DNA of 64,000 nt from Acidimicrobiaceae bacterium (GCA_016722025.1 JADKGZ010000003.1:124001-188000); one strand, 5' to 3'. Positions 16,769 through 28,085 are shown, numbered from the stretch's first letter. The notes: generated from the sequence alone by a model not told the origin. A program made the numbers and translations.

Positions 16769-18132
16769 CGGGGTTGGGGGTCGTGGCGGGTCGGGAGGTC
16801 GGGATAGAGGACGCCGGGGTTGAGCAGGTTGGTGGGGTCGAGGGCCGACTTGATGGCGCGTAGGGCCGCGTACGCTGCCGGGCCCTTGAGCCGCTCGAGC
16901 CAGTCGGCCTTGGCCACACCGATGCCGTGCTCGGCGCTGATGGTGCCGCCGAGCTCGATGGCCGCCTCCAGGACACGCTCGCGCAGAAGTGGCGCGGCCT
17001 CGCCGGCACCGAGGACGTTGACGTGCAGGTTGCCCTCCGCGAGGTGCCCGAAGATCACCAGTCGCGCATCGCCGGGCACCGCCGCGGTCACGCGGCGCAC
17101 CAACCGGTCGAGGTGCTGCACCGGCACCGCCACATCGAGCTTCAACGGCACGCCCAGTGCACCGATCGCGATGGTCACGTGGTCGCGGATGCGATACAGC
17201 AGGTCGCGCTGGGCGCCCACCGCCAGCACGCCTCGCTCGTTCGCCAGCAGCGACGCCAACTCGTCGGTGGGGTCGTGATGCGCGGCGCAGTCGACCATCA
17301 CGAACGCGCCGGCCGAGGAGGGCGCCACCGGCGGCCGCACGTCGAGGAACTTGCACGCGATCGCCAGAGCTTCAGGCATCAGCAGCTCCACCGCGTCGAG
17401 GTTCGGCAGTTGCCGCAGCTGCGGCAGCAACGACACGGCGTCGACCAGTGAGTCGCATGCGACCAACGCTGCAGCCGTCGCCCGAAACCACGGCACCAAC
17501 CGAAGCCGCGCCGCGGTCACCACGGCCAGCGTGCCCTCGCTGCCCACCAGCAGGCTGGGCAGGTGAGGGCCGGCCGTCTCCTTCGGCAAGCCCTCCAGCT
17601 GGGTGACGATCGAGCCGTCGGCGAAGACCGCCTGCAGGCCCATCACCTGCGCACGCATGGTGCCGAAGCGCACCACACGCGACCCGCCGGCGTTGGTGTT
17701 GACGGCTCCACCGACCGTTGCCGTCGCACGCGCACCCCAGTCGACCGCGAAGTCGAGGCCGGCGGCACGCGCATGTTGCTGCAGGTGCTCGATCGTCACA
17801 CCGGCGCCGGCGGTGACCTGCATCGAGAGCGTGTCGACCGTGCTCAGCGACGAGCAGCGCTGCATCGAGAGCAGCACCGCACCACCACGCGGCACGCTGC
17901 CACCGACCAGGCCGGTGTTGCCGCCCTGGGGCACCACTGCGACGCCGGCGGCCGCGCACACGCCCAGCACCGCAGCCACTTCCTGCGCCGAGCCCGGGCG
18001 CACCACTGCCGGGGTGGTGCCGTGCGTCTGCCCGAGCCAGTCGGTCTCGTAGGTCGCCCGCACATCGGCGTCGACGAGCACGTGGGCCGCACCCACGACA
18101 TCGCGCAGCGCGCTGACGAGCAGACTGCTCAC
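16759..18132 (-). CDS. FAD-binding oxidase, GlcD/D-lactate dehydrogenase family
   Basis: 457 residues from GTG 18132, 8 bases after the stop of the larA-like gene. The N-terminal PCMH-type FAD domain shows VVPQGGNTGLVGGSVP and GSEGTLAVVTAARLRLVP; the C-terminal FAD-oxidase domain has FGHLAEGNLHVNV, AEHGIGVAK and DPTNLLNPGVLYPD. The family oxidises 2-hydroxyacids (D-lactate, glycolate, 2-hydroxyglutarate). Pairing with a LarA-like gene makes D-lactate or a related hydroxyacid the natural guess. No signal peptide or lone Fe-S partner gene is present. Confidence 0.88.
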   Translation of the reverse strand: MSSLLVSALRDVVGAAHVLVDADVRATYETDWLGQTHGTTPAVVRPGSAQEVAAVLGVCAAAGVAVVPQGGNTGLVGGSVPRGGAVLLSMQRCSSLSTVDTLSMQVTAGAGVTIEHLQQHARAAGLDFAVDWGARATATVGGAVNTNAGGSRVVRFGTMRAQVMGLQAVFADGSIVTQLEGLPKETAGPHLPSLLVGSEGTLAVVTAARLRLVPWFRATAAALVACDSLVDAVSLLPQLRQLPNLDAVELLMPEALAIACKFLDVRPPVAPSSAGAFVMVDCAAHHDPTDELASLLANERGVLAVGAQRDLLYRIRDHVTIAIGALGVPLKLDVAVPVQHLDRLVRRVTAAVPGDARLVIFGHLAEGNLHVNVLGAGEAAPLLRERVLEAAIELGGTISAEHGIGVAKADWLERLKGPAAYAALRAIKSALDPTNLLNPGVLYPDLPTRHDPQPRFT

Positions 18133-18139
18133 CGCTGCG

Positions 18140-19417
18140 TCAGGACACGATCTCGGCGCCGGCCGGCAGTTCGTGCAGCAGGGCATCGCTGACCCAGCAA
18201 CGGGTCATGTGCAACGTGCTCTCGATGCGCACCACCCGCTTGGGCTGGTCGAACGCACGGCCGCACATGCTGAGCGCCGCCTTCACGCAGTCGTCGTCGG
18301 TGGGCAGCACCATCGGCATCCGGCTACGACGCACCCCCGCAATGCCGGCCGTGAAGCAGTTGACGTAGGTCTTCTGCCAGTCGATCTGCTGCGCCAGCGA
18401 CACGGGGATGAAGTCGGCGAAGCCGATGCCCAGTGCGTTGCCTGCCGACACGGCGGTGATGTCGAGCAGCACGATGGTGCTGACATCCGGCTCGGCGAGA
18501 TCGGCCAGCCCATGCACCCAGAAGCGACCGGTGACGTTGGGGTCGAGGGTGGTGCCGCTGATGTCCTTGCCGCCCTTGTCGATGATCAACACGTCGACCT
18601 GCGGAAACGGCAGCGCCGGCACCAGCGCGCGAGAGAAGTCGGTGAGCTCGATCTCGGCCGGGCCGCCCACCTCATCGGCTGTCAGTGCCCGCACGCGAAC
18701 GACTTCGCCACTCGCCGACTCGATGGAGCAGAGACCTCCGAGCAGGCGACCACTCGCGCGGAGCGCGGCGATTCCGTCGAGGATGCGATTCCGCATCTCC
18801 TGCGGGCCGCATGCGTGGATCTGCGCGGCACCGGGCTGCTTGCCGAAGCCGACCACCGCCATCTTGGTGACGCCCGACTCGATCGGGCCCTTGAAGCAGG
18901 TGTGCGGCTTGATGCGGTTGACGGGGAAGATGCGGTCGGCGCCGGCCGCGTGGAGATCGAGGTACAGCGGCATGCCGGCCGCTGTGCGAGCCACCTCCAC
19001 CGTCTCCATCGTGGCGCGGATCTCGGCCCCAAGGGCCTCCTCGGTCATGCCCAGGCTCTCCAGCATCGCTCGCTGGCCCTGCGCCTTGGCGCCGCCGTGG
19101 CTGCCCATCGCAGGTACCACGAACGGCTCGGCCCCCAGTGCGCGCAACCCGCTGATCGCGCCACGCATCAGGGCCACCCGATCGGTGAGGCCGCGGCTCC
19201 CGCCGCCGACGGCCACCGTCATCCCAGGCGTGACGTGCCCGGCGAGGCGCTCGACGACGTCGGCGTGCGCAGTGGCCTCCACGTCGGTGATCGGCTGCGG
19301 TTGTGGCACCGGCAGGCGCACCTCGACGAGCGCGGGCACCTTCAGATCCGGGTGGAACGGCAGTTCCACTCCCTGCACCAGTTGCTCCCAGTTCACGGCG
19401 ACCACCGTAGCCGCCAT
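18140..19417 (-). CDS. LarA-like protein (DUF2088, lactate racemase family)
   Basis: 425 residues. LarA of Lactobacillus is a nickel-pincer racemase whose key residues are His108, His174, Lys184 and His200. This protein has His107 (GSHGG), His172 (IKPHTC), Lys185 (VTKM) and His201 (QIHACG) at matching spacing, so the cofactor site may be kept. It belongs to a subgroup rich in NRIKPHT and GFGKQPGA motifs whose substrates are largely unknown. No larB, larC or larE is in the window; they would have to be elsewhere. It is co-directional with the hydroxyacid dehydrogenase (7-base gap). GTG 19396 is an alternative start. Confidence 0.75.
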   Translation of the reverse strand: MAATVVAVNWEQLVQGVELPFHPDLKVPALVEVRLPVPQPQPITDVEATAHADVVERLAGHVTPGMTVAVGGGSRGLTDRVALMRGAISGLRALGAEPFVVPAMGSHGGAKAQGQRAMLESLGMTEEALGAEIRATMETVEVARTAAGMPLYLDLHAAGADRIFPVNRIKPHTCFKGPIESGVTKMAVVGFGKQPGAAQIHACGPQEMRNRILDGIAALRASGRLLGGLCSIESASGEVVRVRALTADEVGGPAEIELTDFSRALVPALPFPQVDVLIIDKGGKDISGTTLDPNVTGRFWVHGLADLAEPDVSTIVLLDITAVSAGNALGIGFADFIPVSLAQQIDWQKTYVNCFTAGIAGVRRSRMPMVLPTDDDCVKAALSMCGRAFDQPKRVVRIESTLHMTRCWVSDALLHELPAGAEIVS

Positions 19418-19455
19418 GCCTCACGCGGCGTCGTGGTTGCGAGCACCCGGGAGGG

Positions 19456-22400
19456 CTACTCGACGATCAGCCGGTCGGTGGAAGTGCGACCGAACGTCTC
19501 GGGCGAGTACATCTCCTCCGCCCGCGTGGGCGGCACCACGAACGAGCCCGGCGTGGTGGCCCGCGCGACGTACGAGTACGTGTAGGTGCCCGCCGGCAGC
19601 AGCGTGGTGAAAGCCTCGGTGCGGTCGTCGCGCAGCTGCTCGTGCTCGTACCAGCGACCCCACCAGCCGTCGACGCGCCAGTTGTCGCCCGGCGACGACT
19701 CGTCTGTCGGCGACAGCACCGACTGCGTCACCGCCAGCGAGGGGTTCAGGCTCTCCAGGCCGGCGGGCAGCGGGTCGATGAGCGCGACATGGGTGCGCTG
19801 GCTCTCGGCCACCATCGTGAGCCTGATGCGCACTCGCGCTCCGGCCTTCACGTGCCACGTGCCATCGGCGTCGCGCGCCACGTCGGTGGGGTCGTCGATC
19901 GCTTCGTAGACCCGATCGACGACGAAGCCACGATCCAGCGCATCGAGCTGCAGATCTGCCGGCGCGTACCGCAGCCCGATGCGGTAGTAGAGGCGGCCGC
20001 TGCCATCCTTGGCCAGCACCAGGTCGGTGTCGCCGGTGGCGATCAGCTCGCTGGTGGGGATGGTGAGGTTCACGCGATCGGTCTCACGGCCCTGGAAGCT
20101 GTGCTCGCCGGCGAACCGGTCGCCCAGCCACACGGTGGCGACGAACGCCGGCGTTTGCGCCTCGTACTCGTCGAAGTACGACTTGAGCGCGAGCAGGATG
20201 AAGGCGTTCTCCTGCACGTTGTTCCAGCGCCCCTTCACCTTGTTGGCCAGCAGGCCGGCGACGACCTTCGGGATCAAGTCGCTGTCGGGCGAGTTGGCGA
20301 TCAGTGCATCGAGCACGATGCCATCGGTTCGGCGGTCGCTCTGCATGACGAGGTACGAGCTGTCGCCGTACTCGGTGGTGAAGTTGGCAGCGCCGGCGGT
20401 CTCCACAGCGCGGTTGTTGAGCGTGCGCTCGATGTCGTCGCGCATTCCTGTGTCATCGATCGACGACCACAACCATGCGATGGCGTCAACGGCCAGCTCG
20501 TCGCCACGGTCCTGGTAGAGCGTCTCCGCCTTCGACGTGTCGCGCTGACCGGCAAGATCGCGCACCCACAGGGCGTAGGCGCTGAGCGAATCGCGCTCGC
20601 GCTGCCCGTAGTAGTCGGGGATGTACGACTCGATGTCGGCGATGTACGCGAGCGCCATGTCGAGCGTGTTGACCGGCACCGTGTAGCCACCGTCCCGAGC
20701 GAGCAGCAGTGCGTGCGTTGCCTGGATCGTGATGAACGGATCGACCAGGTCGTACTTGCGCCAGTACGGGAAGCCACCGTCGTCGTTCTGGAGAGCGACC
20801 AGTGTGGCGATGTCGTCCTTCATCGCAGTGGTGATCGCGGCCGGGGTCGGCATGCCCTCGGCATCGAACGCATCGAGCACGTCGGCGAGCGACGCGATGG
20901 CGATGATGCGCGACGCACTCGCATCCGCGGTGTCGTAGTCGTAGTCGGTGAGGTAGAGCACCGCGTCGGTGAGCGCCTGCAGCGACGTGCTGGAGGTGCT
21001 CACCTCCAACCCACCGAACTCGGGGATCACGTCGGTGGGCGCCAGTAGCGGTTGGTCGACGGCGCCGACATCCACCACGCCGTAGGTGGCGAACGCCTCG
21101 GCGGTGGCGGGGGTGTAGACGGGCAGCTCGACGGTGGCGGAATCGGCGAGGTCGCCGCTGACCGCGGTGACCCGGAACCCGGCGATGCCTGCCGACGACG
21201 TGGCCACCGGGAATCGCACCTCCACCCGATCATTGGCGGGCACCGTCACGCGCATGCCTGCCGAGCCGACGAGCGTGAGGTTGGATGTCTGCAGCACGAC
21301 GTCGACCTCGAGCGGGGCATCGCCCTGGTTCTGCACCACCACCGGCAGCTCGAAGCTGTCGCCGAAGTTGGCGAAGCGAGGGGCCGAGGGGCGCACGGCC
21401 AACGGCAGGCGGGCGGTGATGTTGCTCTCGGCACTGCCGAACCGGTCGGCGCCGCTGACCGCGACCACCATCACGCGGTAGCGGGTGAGGCTGTCGGGCA
21501 ACGTCAGGTCGATGCTGGCGAGGCCATCGGCATCGGTGGTGACCGATGGCTGGAACAGCGCAAGTGCATCGAAGTTGGACCGCACGTCGACCGGCGTGCC
21601 AGCACCGTCGCCGGCCGTCGACTTCTGCTCGCCGCCCGCGGTCCGGTCGGCATCGGGCGCAGCGGCCGCTGTGGTCTCCGGCGCGAACTCGTCGCTCGCG
21701 GCAGCGGTTTCGGCACTGGCCCCCGAGTCGTTGACAGATTGGTCGGTCAGCGAGGCGGGGTCGAGCAGGCGGATCTGCTGCCGGCCGTAGGTCGCGTTCA
21801 ACCAGTCGTAGCCGGGCGCGTAGAACACGCCCAGCGGGTCGGTGAGCGTGTAGCCCGACAATGCCAGCACGGCTTCGTCGACCACCACGACCGCGAACTC
21901 GGCGCCCTGCACCGGCGCCCCTTCGGCATCCTTCACCGACACGTCGATGCTGGTGGACGCTCCCGGCGCCAACTCAGTGTCGCGAGGCGTGGCAACGACT
22001 GCGAGCGTGCGCGACACCGGCGGCACCGACAGCGTCATGCTGCCCACCGCATAGGCGGGTCGCTGGGGCGCATCGGTCGCCGGCGTGCCGTCGTCGTTCG
22101 TGCGCGGCTGGCGAACGGTGCCTGCACCAGCAGCTCGGCGGTGTCGCCGGCGGCATACTCGGCCTTGTCGGGCACCACCGTGAGCGACTGCTGATCCACA
22201 CCGCGGCTGGGCTGGCTGGCAGCACCGCTGACCCACGTGGTCAGCTCCGTGCGGTTGCGGCCGCCGTGCTCGTCGGCGACCACTGCGGTCACCTTGTACT
22301 GGCCGCCGACGGTGGAGTCGAACGAACACGACACCGGTTCGGCGGCGGACACCACCGTGCACGTCTGCGGGTCGATCACGGTGTCGGTCCACTCGCCGCC

Positions 22401-25400
22401 GACGAACGACGACTCGACTCGACCAGCGACCACCTCCAGCGACACCCCGCTGATGGCCTCGCCATCGATGCCGGTGACGACGGCCTGCATCTCCAGCGGG
22501 TCGCCCTGGCGCACGAACGTGCGCGACGAGCGCAGGCCCACGTAGCGATCCGCGGCGTGCACGAGCATGCTGCTGCTCGACGACCACGCCTGCCGGTTCA
22601 CGTCGGTGATGGTGGCCTGGGCCGTCACTGCCACCGGCAGGTCGGGCAGCGTGCCGTCGGTGGCCTCGAAGCCCAGCTGCAGGTAGTGGGTGCCGGTGCC
22701 ATCGGTGATGCCCGAGTACTCGTTGACCGTCGTGTCGTCGATGGGCCCGCAGCACGGCGCGACATCGCCGTAGTACCCGCCCTCGCCGTAGTAGCCGTCG
22801 TCGTAGCCGCCGAACTCGCCGAACCACCACGGGATCCAGATGCCGAACGTGAACTCTGCCCACCCGGGCGGCGCGTACGTGGTGGGCGTGGTGCTCACCG
22901 ACCAGTTGGCCGGCGCGTTGGCCAGCGGGCCGCCCGCGTAGTACTCGCCAGTGGCGGCGATGGTCGCCGGCTGCGTGCTGAGGAACGGTTCGTCGCTCTC
23001 GGGTCGAGTGGTGACCTCGAACTCCGGCCGACGGTACTCCTCGATCTGGAACTGGTGCCAGGTGCTGGTGCCTTCCAGACCGCTCTCACCGTTGAGCGTC
23101 AGCATCAGTGAGGCAGCGCCCAGGTTGGCCGTGTCGGGCAACTGCAGCTCCAGGTCGAACCCGCCGAGCGCGCCGAGGTTCGCCGTGCCCTGCAGCAGCT
23201 CGTTGCCGTACGAGTCGTTGACGACGTAGCCGACGGTGGCGTCGGGGTCGATGGCCTTCAGCTGCGCGTCGCCGCTCAGGGTCAACCGGCGGACCCAGCC
23301 CTTCACCCGCATGGTCTCGCCGGGGCGATACACCTGCCGGTCGTCGAACACGTACCAGCGCGACTCGTCGCGCAGGTCCTGACGGTAGGCCTGCAGCGGC
23401 AGGATGGCGCTGTCGTCGCCGTTCGTGGCTACCAACACAGGCTCGGTGCTGGTGGACGGCGGCAGGTCGAGGGAGGCGAGGCCCTCGACGTCGGTGACGC
23501 CGCTGTCGCCGCCGACGATGGAGACGCCGGCATCAGCCACCGGCGCGCCGGTGCGCAGGTCGGTGGCCCAGACCACGGTGCGCGTCGCGTCGGAGAGGCC
23601 ATCGACCCCCAGCTGGGTGCTCTGCACCCAGGTGATCGCGGGCCGGTTCTCGTAGTAGTTGTTCGACGTGGGAGAGACCGCAGGCACCGGCTCGACCAGC
23701 ACCACCACGTGGCCGGGCTCGCCGTCCAACGCTCCGCCGAGATCGAGCGAGGTGTCGACCACCGCATCGGCTTCGGTCGACACTTGCACCTTCTTGTCGG
23801 AGACCTCCTGCCAACTGGGGTCGCCACGATCGGGGTCGTCCATGCGGTACAGGTACGCGAGGTAGTCGGAGAAGTCGGCAGGCTCGACGGCGAACACCCG
23901 CACGCGCAGCTCGTCGTGGTTCACCGTCAGCACCGACAGCCGTTGCTCGTCGACGAACGGATCGAGCGTGGTGATCATCTCGTACGGCTGGATGCTCGGC
24001 CGCGCGGTACCGACCTCGACGGTGACGGTGGTGTCGTCGCCCAGGGTCTGCCCGAAGACGTCGGTGAACGAAGCGGGGATGGTGATCGAGTACTCGGTGC
24101 GAGCCAGGGTGGCCCCGCGAACCGAGAGCACGGTGTAGCTCAGGCTGGTCGACATCCCGGCCAGCTGCGGCGAGACGGTGACCGCACCGGCATCGCTGGC
24201 GGCGGTGTCGAGCGGGTTGTTGAACTCCACGTTCAGCTCACTGCCCGGCGGGCACTCGTCACCCCACGAGCACGTGGCTCGCACCACCTTCAGCGCCGCG
24301 TAGGTGCGCCCGCGGTACACCGCTGCATCGGTAGTGGTGTCGGGGCCTTCCGCCGACGGTGTGCCGGGCCCGATCTCGATGGTGAGCGGCGTGTCGGTGG
24401 GCAGCAGCTCGACGGGCCGGAACGCCAGCCAGCGCTGGGGCTCGGCGCCATCGCTCAGCGCGCGGGCCGTGTCGTCGGCCTGCACCTCGGCCGGCGTGGC
24501 CAGGCGCACGGCGACCTCGTCGTTGCCGGCCTGCAGCCGCACCGTCGCCAGCACAGCGGCGGGGTCGATGCGCTGGTCGAACGTGACCACGAAGACCTGG
24601 TCGCGACGCAGCTGCTCGCCTTCCGGCGTGAACGACTGCACCGTGGGCGGCGGCGTGGTGAACTGCCAGGACACGGCTTCACCCAAGGTGCCGCCGGCGG
24701 CCGAGGCGGTGCCGGCCGGCACGGTGACGGTGAAGGTGGTGGCCATCGGCAACCGATCGATCAGGTCGCTGGCGGCGTCGAAGCGCAAGGTGCGCGTGCC
24801 GATCCACTGCCAGCTGCCGGGCAGCGCGGGCGAGATGGTGGCCGGCACGTCGAGGGCGTTCACGCCGCTGACGGTGCCCACCGGCACCATCGGCTGGTTG
24901 AACGTGATCGCGACGTAGGGAGCGATCGGCACATCGCCTTCCGGCTGGAAGCGCAGCACCTTCAGCGGCCCATTGTCGACCGGCACGGCAGGGCCATCGT
25001 TGCCACCCGTGGGCGGGAACGTCTCGGTGAGCACGGTGCCGGTGCGTGGCGGAGGCGAGGTCTGCACCGGCCAGTTGAACGACTGGTTCTGGGTTCCGGC
25101 GTCGATCCACTCGGGGAGGCGGGCGGTGATCTCGTCGATGCGTTGCTGGTCGACCGGCGAGCCATCCACCACCGGTGTCGGCTCGGGCGGCACTGCCTGC
25201 GCGCTCCCTTCTGACAGCTGCAGGCCGAACAGGCGCGGCGCCGCGCCATCGGCAGCGGCGGACGATCCACCGATGGTCGTCGTGGGACCTGCGGTCGAGG
25301 TGGAGGTGGACGCGCCGCCACCGCCGTCGTCGCACGCCGCGACGATGAGACCGATTGCCACCACCAGGGCCGAAACCCGACGAACCGGTCGCTGTGCCAT
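19456..25400 (-). CDS. Bacterial alpha-2-macroglobulin lipoprotein, thioester-less, one frameshift
   Basis: About 1981 residues once a one-base frameshift near 22107 is repaired; adding a C there joins QAPFAS to PRTNDDG. The start ATG 25400 has a GAGGGAGAACGAG leader, then a signal peptide with lipobox IVAAC. Ig-like MG domains follow, including FxxDRQVYRPGETMRVKGWVR (near 695), then the A2M core and a terpenoid-cyclase-like helical domain (QNDDGGFPYWRKYD). Thioester members read YGCxEQ before the ASR segment; here the place reads YDYDTADASASRI, so the thioester is absent. Such proteins are thought to trap proteases or guard the envelope. Known partner pbpC is not adjacent. The C-terminal receptor-like domain contains DPLPAGLE. 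Confidence 0.88.
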
Positions 25401-25558
25401 CTCGTTCTCCCTCGCCCCGTGCGGAACCGCTGACCGTTCGACGCCGTGCGAACGCCACCGGTTCCCGAATTCTGCCGCACCACGCGCCCGCCGCACACTT
25501 GCCGGCGGGTGACCTGACCCCGCGGAGCGGCGTAGCCGTCACTCGATTCGCGCACCAC

Positions 25559-25564
25559 TACGCT
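25559..25564 (+). promoter_or_regulatory. -10 box of leaderless transcript
   Basis: TACGCT, 6 bases before the ATG at 25571, with no ribosome site between. Transcription would start at or next to the A of ATG. Confidence 0.5.
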
Positions 25565-25570
25565 GCTCGC

Positions 25571-26767
25571 ATGACGAGATGGCGAGTGATCCTCGCGGTT
25601 GGCGTGCTGGTGGGCACCGTGGCCGCATGCAGCGACGACACCAGTACCGCGACCGACGGCACGTCCGCTGCCGAAGCCACCACCGGCCCAGCGCCCGAGA
25701 CATCGGTCGCAGCCACCGACGTACCAGTGACCGATGCTCCCAGCACCGACGCATCCACGACCGACGCCCCCGAGACCACCGTCGATGCCGCCGGTGTGTG
25801 GGATACCATCACCGCTCCAGCCGATTGCATGTGCGGCGACGGCAGTGAGTTCTCCTACTTCGTGCACCGGGCCGACCCCACGAAGGTGATGTTCTTCCTG
25901 GAGGGTGGCGGTGCCTGCTTCAGCGCCGACACGTGCAACCCGACCAGCAACACCTACAAGCGCGAGGTCGACTACGAGGGTGGCTTCGGCGCCCAGGGCG
26001 ACCCCACCGGCATCTTCGACTTCTCCAACCCGATGAACCCGTTCGCCAACTACTCGATCGTGTTCGTGCCGTACTGCACCGGCGACGTGCACATCGGCAA
26101 CAACACCAAGGACTACGGCGGCGGGGTGGTTGTCGAGCACAAGGGCTTCGTCAACGGCAGCACGGCCCTGAACAAGATGGCCGAGCTGTTCCCCGACGCC
26201 ACCGAGCTGATCGTCACCGGCGAGAGCGCAGGTTCCGTGCCCACTCCCCTGTACGCGGGCATGGCCGCCGACCTGCTGCCGGCGGCGCGCATCACCGTGC
26301 TGGCCGACGGCTCGGGCGCCTACCCCGACATCCCCGGCATCAACGCCGTCATCGGCGATGCCTGGGGCACCATGAACGCGGTGCCCGACTGGCCGGAGAA
26401 CGCCGGCGTCACCTCCGAGACCTGGAGCTTTCCCGGCCTGTTCGTGAAGGCGGGCGCTCACCAGCCCGACATCACCTTCGCGCGGCACGACTACGCGTTC
26501 GACGAGACGCAGACGTTCTTCGCCCAGCTCGCCGGCATCCCGGCCGACGACCTGGTGTCGCTGATCGACCAGAACGAGACGCAGATCGAGGCCGGAGGCG
26601 TGACGCTGCTGTCGTACATCTCCCCCGGCAGCAACCACACGGTGTTGCACAAGGACGACTTCTACACCGAGACCGTCAACGGTGAACCGTTCGTCGACTG
26701 GGTTGTCGCGCTGCTCAGCGGCGAGCCGATCAGCGACGTGCACTGCACCGAGTGCACCACCGCATGA
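25571..26767 (+). CDS. Pectinacetylesterase/Notum-like lipoprotein
   Basis: 398 residues. A signal peptide ends in lipobox TVAAC, followed by a Thr/Asp/Ala-rich linker to about residue 75. The alpha/beta-hydrolase domain has the oxyanion segment FFLEGGGACF (about 107), the nucleophile elbow GESAGS (about 217-222) and the histidine in SPGSNHTVL (about 356). In this family the enzymes remove acyl groups from polysaccharides or lipidated proteins; the bacterial substrate is unknown. It is exported and membrane-anchored. The stop overlaps the next start by 4 bases, an odd coupling with a cytoplasmic ferredoxin reductase. Confidence 0.85.
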   Translation: MTRWRVILAVGVLVGTVAACSDDTSTATDGTSAAEATTGPAPETSVAATDVPVTDAPSTDASTTDAPETTVDAAGVWDTITAPADCMCGDGSEFSYFVHRADPTKVMFFLEGGGACFSADTCNPTSNTYKREVDYEGGFGAQGDPTGIFDFSNPMNPFANYSIVFVPYCTGDVHIGNNTKDYGGGVVVEHKGFVNGSTALNKMAELFPDATELIVTGESAGSVPTPLYAGMAADLLPAARITVLADGSGAYPDIPGINAVIGDAWGTMNAVPDWPENAGVTSETWSFPGLFVKAGAHQPDITFARHDYAFDETQTFFAQLAGIPADDLVSLIDQNETQIEAGGVTLLSYISPGSNHTVLHKDDFYTETVNGEPFVDWVVALLSGEPISDVHCTECTTA

Positions 26768-28020
26768 CCTCACAGCAGTCGGGTGCACTCCGTCACGTCG
26801 TGGTGGTCGGCGCTTCACTCGCCGGCCTGCGCGCGTGCGAATCGCTGCGCGAGGAGGGCTTCGACGGCACCATCACACTCGTCGGCGCCGAGCACGAGAT
26901 CCCCTACGATCGCCCGCCGCTGTCGAAGAAGGTGCTCGCCGGCGAATGGGAGGTCGAGCGCATCCGCCTGCGCAAGGCCGACGACTTCGAATCGCTCGCG
27001 CTCGCGCTGCGGCTGGGCGTGCGCGCCACTGCGCTCGACACCCACGCTCGCACGCTGTCGCTCGACGACGGCACCACCGTCGTCTACGACGGCCTCATCC
27101 TCGCCACGGGCGCCTCACCGCGGCGGCTGCCCGACCAGCCGCTGCTCGCCGGCGTGGTCGAGCTGCGAACGCTGGCCGACTCCGTCAATCTGCGCGACCG
27201 CATCGCCGGCGACACGGCACGGGTCACGGTCATCGGCGCCGGCTTCATCGGGCTGGAGGTGGCTGCCACGGCTCGGGCGTTGGGCTGCGCGGTCACCGTG
27301 CTCGAAGGCGCGCCCTCCCCGCTCATCCGTGGGCTCGGCGTCGAGATGGGTGCCGCGGTGGCCGGCGTGCACGCTCGCAACGGCGTGCATCTTCGCTGCG
27401 GCGTGCAGGTGGCGAGCCTCGAGGGCGAAGGTGGGCAGGTCACCGGCGTGCGATTGGGCGACGGTTCGCTCGTCGCCAGTGATGTGGTGGTGGTGGGCAT
27501 CGGGGTCGCGCCCAACACCCAGTGGTTGGTGGGCAGCGGGTTGACGATCGGCGATGGCATCGTCTGCGACGCCACCCTGTCGGCGGGGGTGCCGGGCGTG
27601 TACGCCGCGGGCGACTGCGCGCGCTGGCCCAACGCCGCGTTCGCCGGCTTCGACGACCAGGAGATGCGCGTCGAGCACTGGACCAACGCCGCCGAGCAGG
27701 GGGCGGCAGCTGCACGCAACCTGCTGCTCGTGGCCGGCGGCGGCGAGGCGGAGCCGTTCAGCTCGGTGCCGTTCTTCTGGAGCGACCAGTTCGACAGCCG
27801 CATCCAGTTCGTCGGGCGCGCTCACGGCGACGACGAGGTGCACGTGTTCGCCGGCAGCACCGACGGCGCCTTCGCCGCGCTGTACGGCTACCAGGGTCGC
27901 CTGCGCGGCGTGCTGGGCGTGAGCATGCCGCGGATGGTGATGCCGTTCCGCGCGCTGCTCGCCGCCAACGCCACCTGGGCAGAGGCACTGGCGAAGGCAG
28001 CCTCGCTCACCGCCGGCTGA
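26764..28020 (+). CDS. FAD-dependent ferredoxin reductase-type oxidoreductase
   Basis: 418 residues. FAD motif VVVGASLAGLRACESL (about 14-29), NADH motif VIGAGFIGLEVAATA (about 157-171) and second FAD motif GVYAAGDCARW. The C-terminus FFWSDQFDSRIQFVG is the reductase C-domain of Rieske-oxygenase and P450 ferredoxin reductases. It passes electrons from NAD(P)H to a [2Fe-2S] ferredoxin. No ferredoxin, oxygenase or P450 gene is adjacent; the phytanoyl-type dioxygenase at 32.5 kb does not need such a partner. ATG 26764 overlaps the preceding stop. Confidence 0.9.
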   Translation: MTSQQSGALRHVVVVGASLAGLRACESLREEGFDGTITLVGAEHEIPYDRPPLSKKVLAGEWEVERIRLRKADDFESLALALRLGVRATALDTHARTLSLDDGTTVVYDGLILATGASPRRLPDQPLLAGVVELRTLADSVNLRDRIAGDTARVTVIGAGFIGLEVAATARALGCAVTVLEGAPSPLIRGLGVEMGAAVAGVHARNGVHLRCGVQVASLEGEGGQVTGVRLGDGSLVASDVVVVGIGVAPNTQWLVGSGLTIGDGIVCDATLSAGVPGVYAAGDCARWPNAAFAGFDDQEMRVEHWTNAAEQGAAAARNLLLVAGGGEAEPFSSVPFFWSDQFDSRIQFVGRAHGDDEVHVFAGSTDGAFAALYGYQGRLRGVLGVSMPRMVMPFRALLAANATWAEALAKAASLTAG

Positions 28021-28036
28021 CGCCGACCCGACGGAT

Positions 28037-28057
28037 CGACGGGCCAACGACCCGTCG
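28037..28057 (+). terminator. Weak terminator-like hairpin
   Basis: CGACGGG / CCCGTCG stem of 7 bp with a 7-base loop, 17 bases after the ferredoxin reductase stop. No T-tract. Confidence 0.3.
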
Positions 28058-28085
28058 CGTCGACGATGAGATCGCAGTGGTTCTG

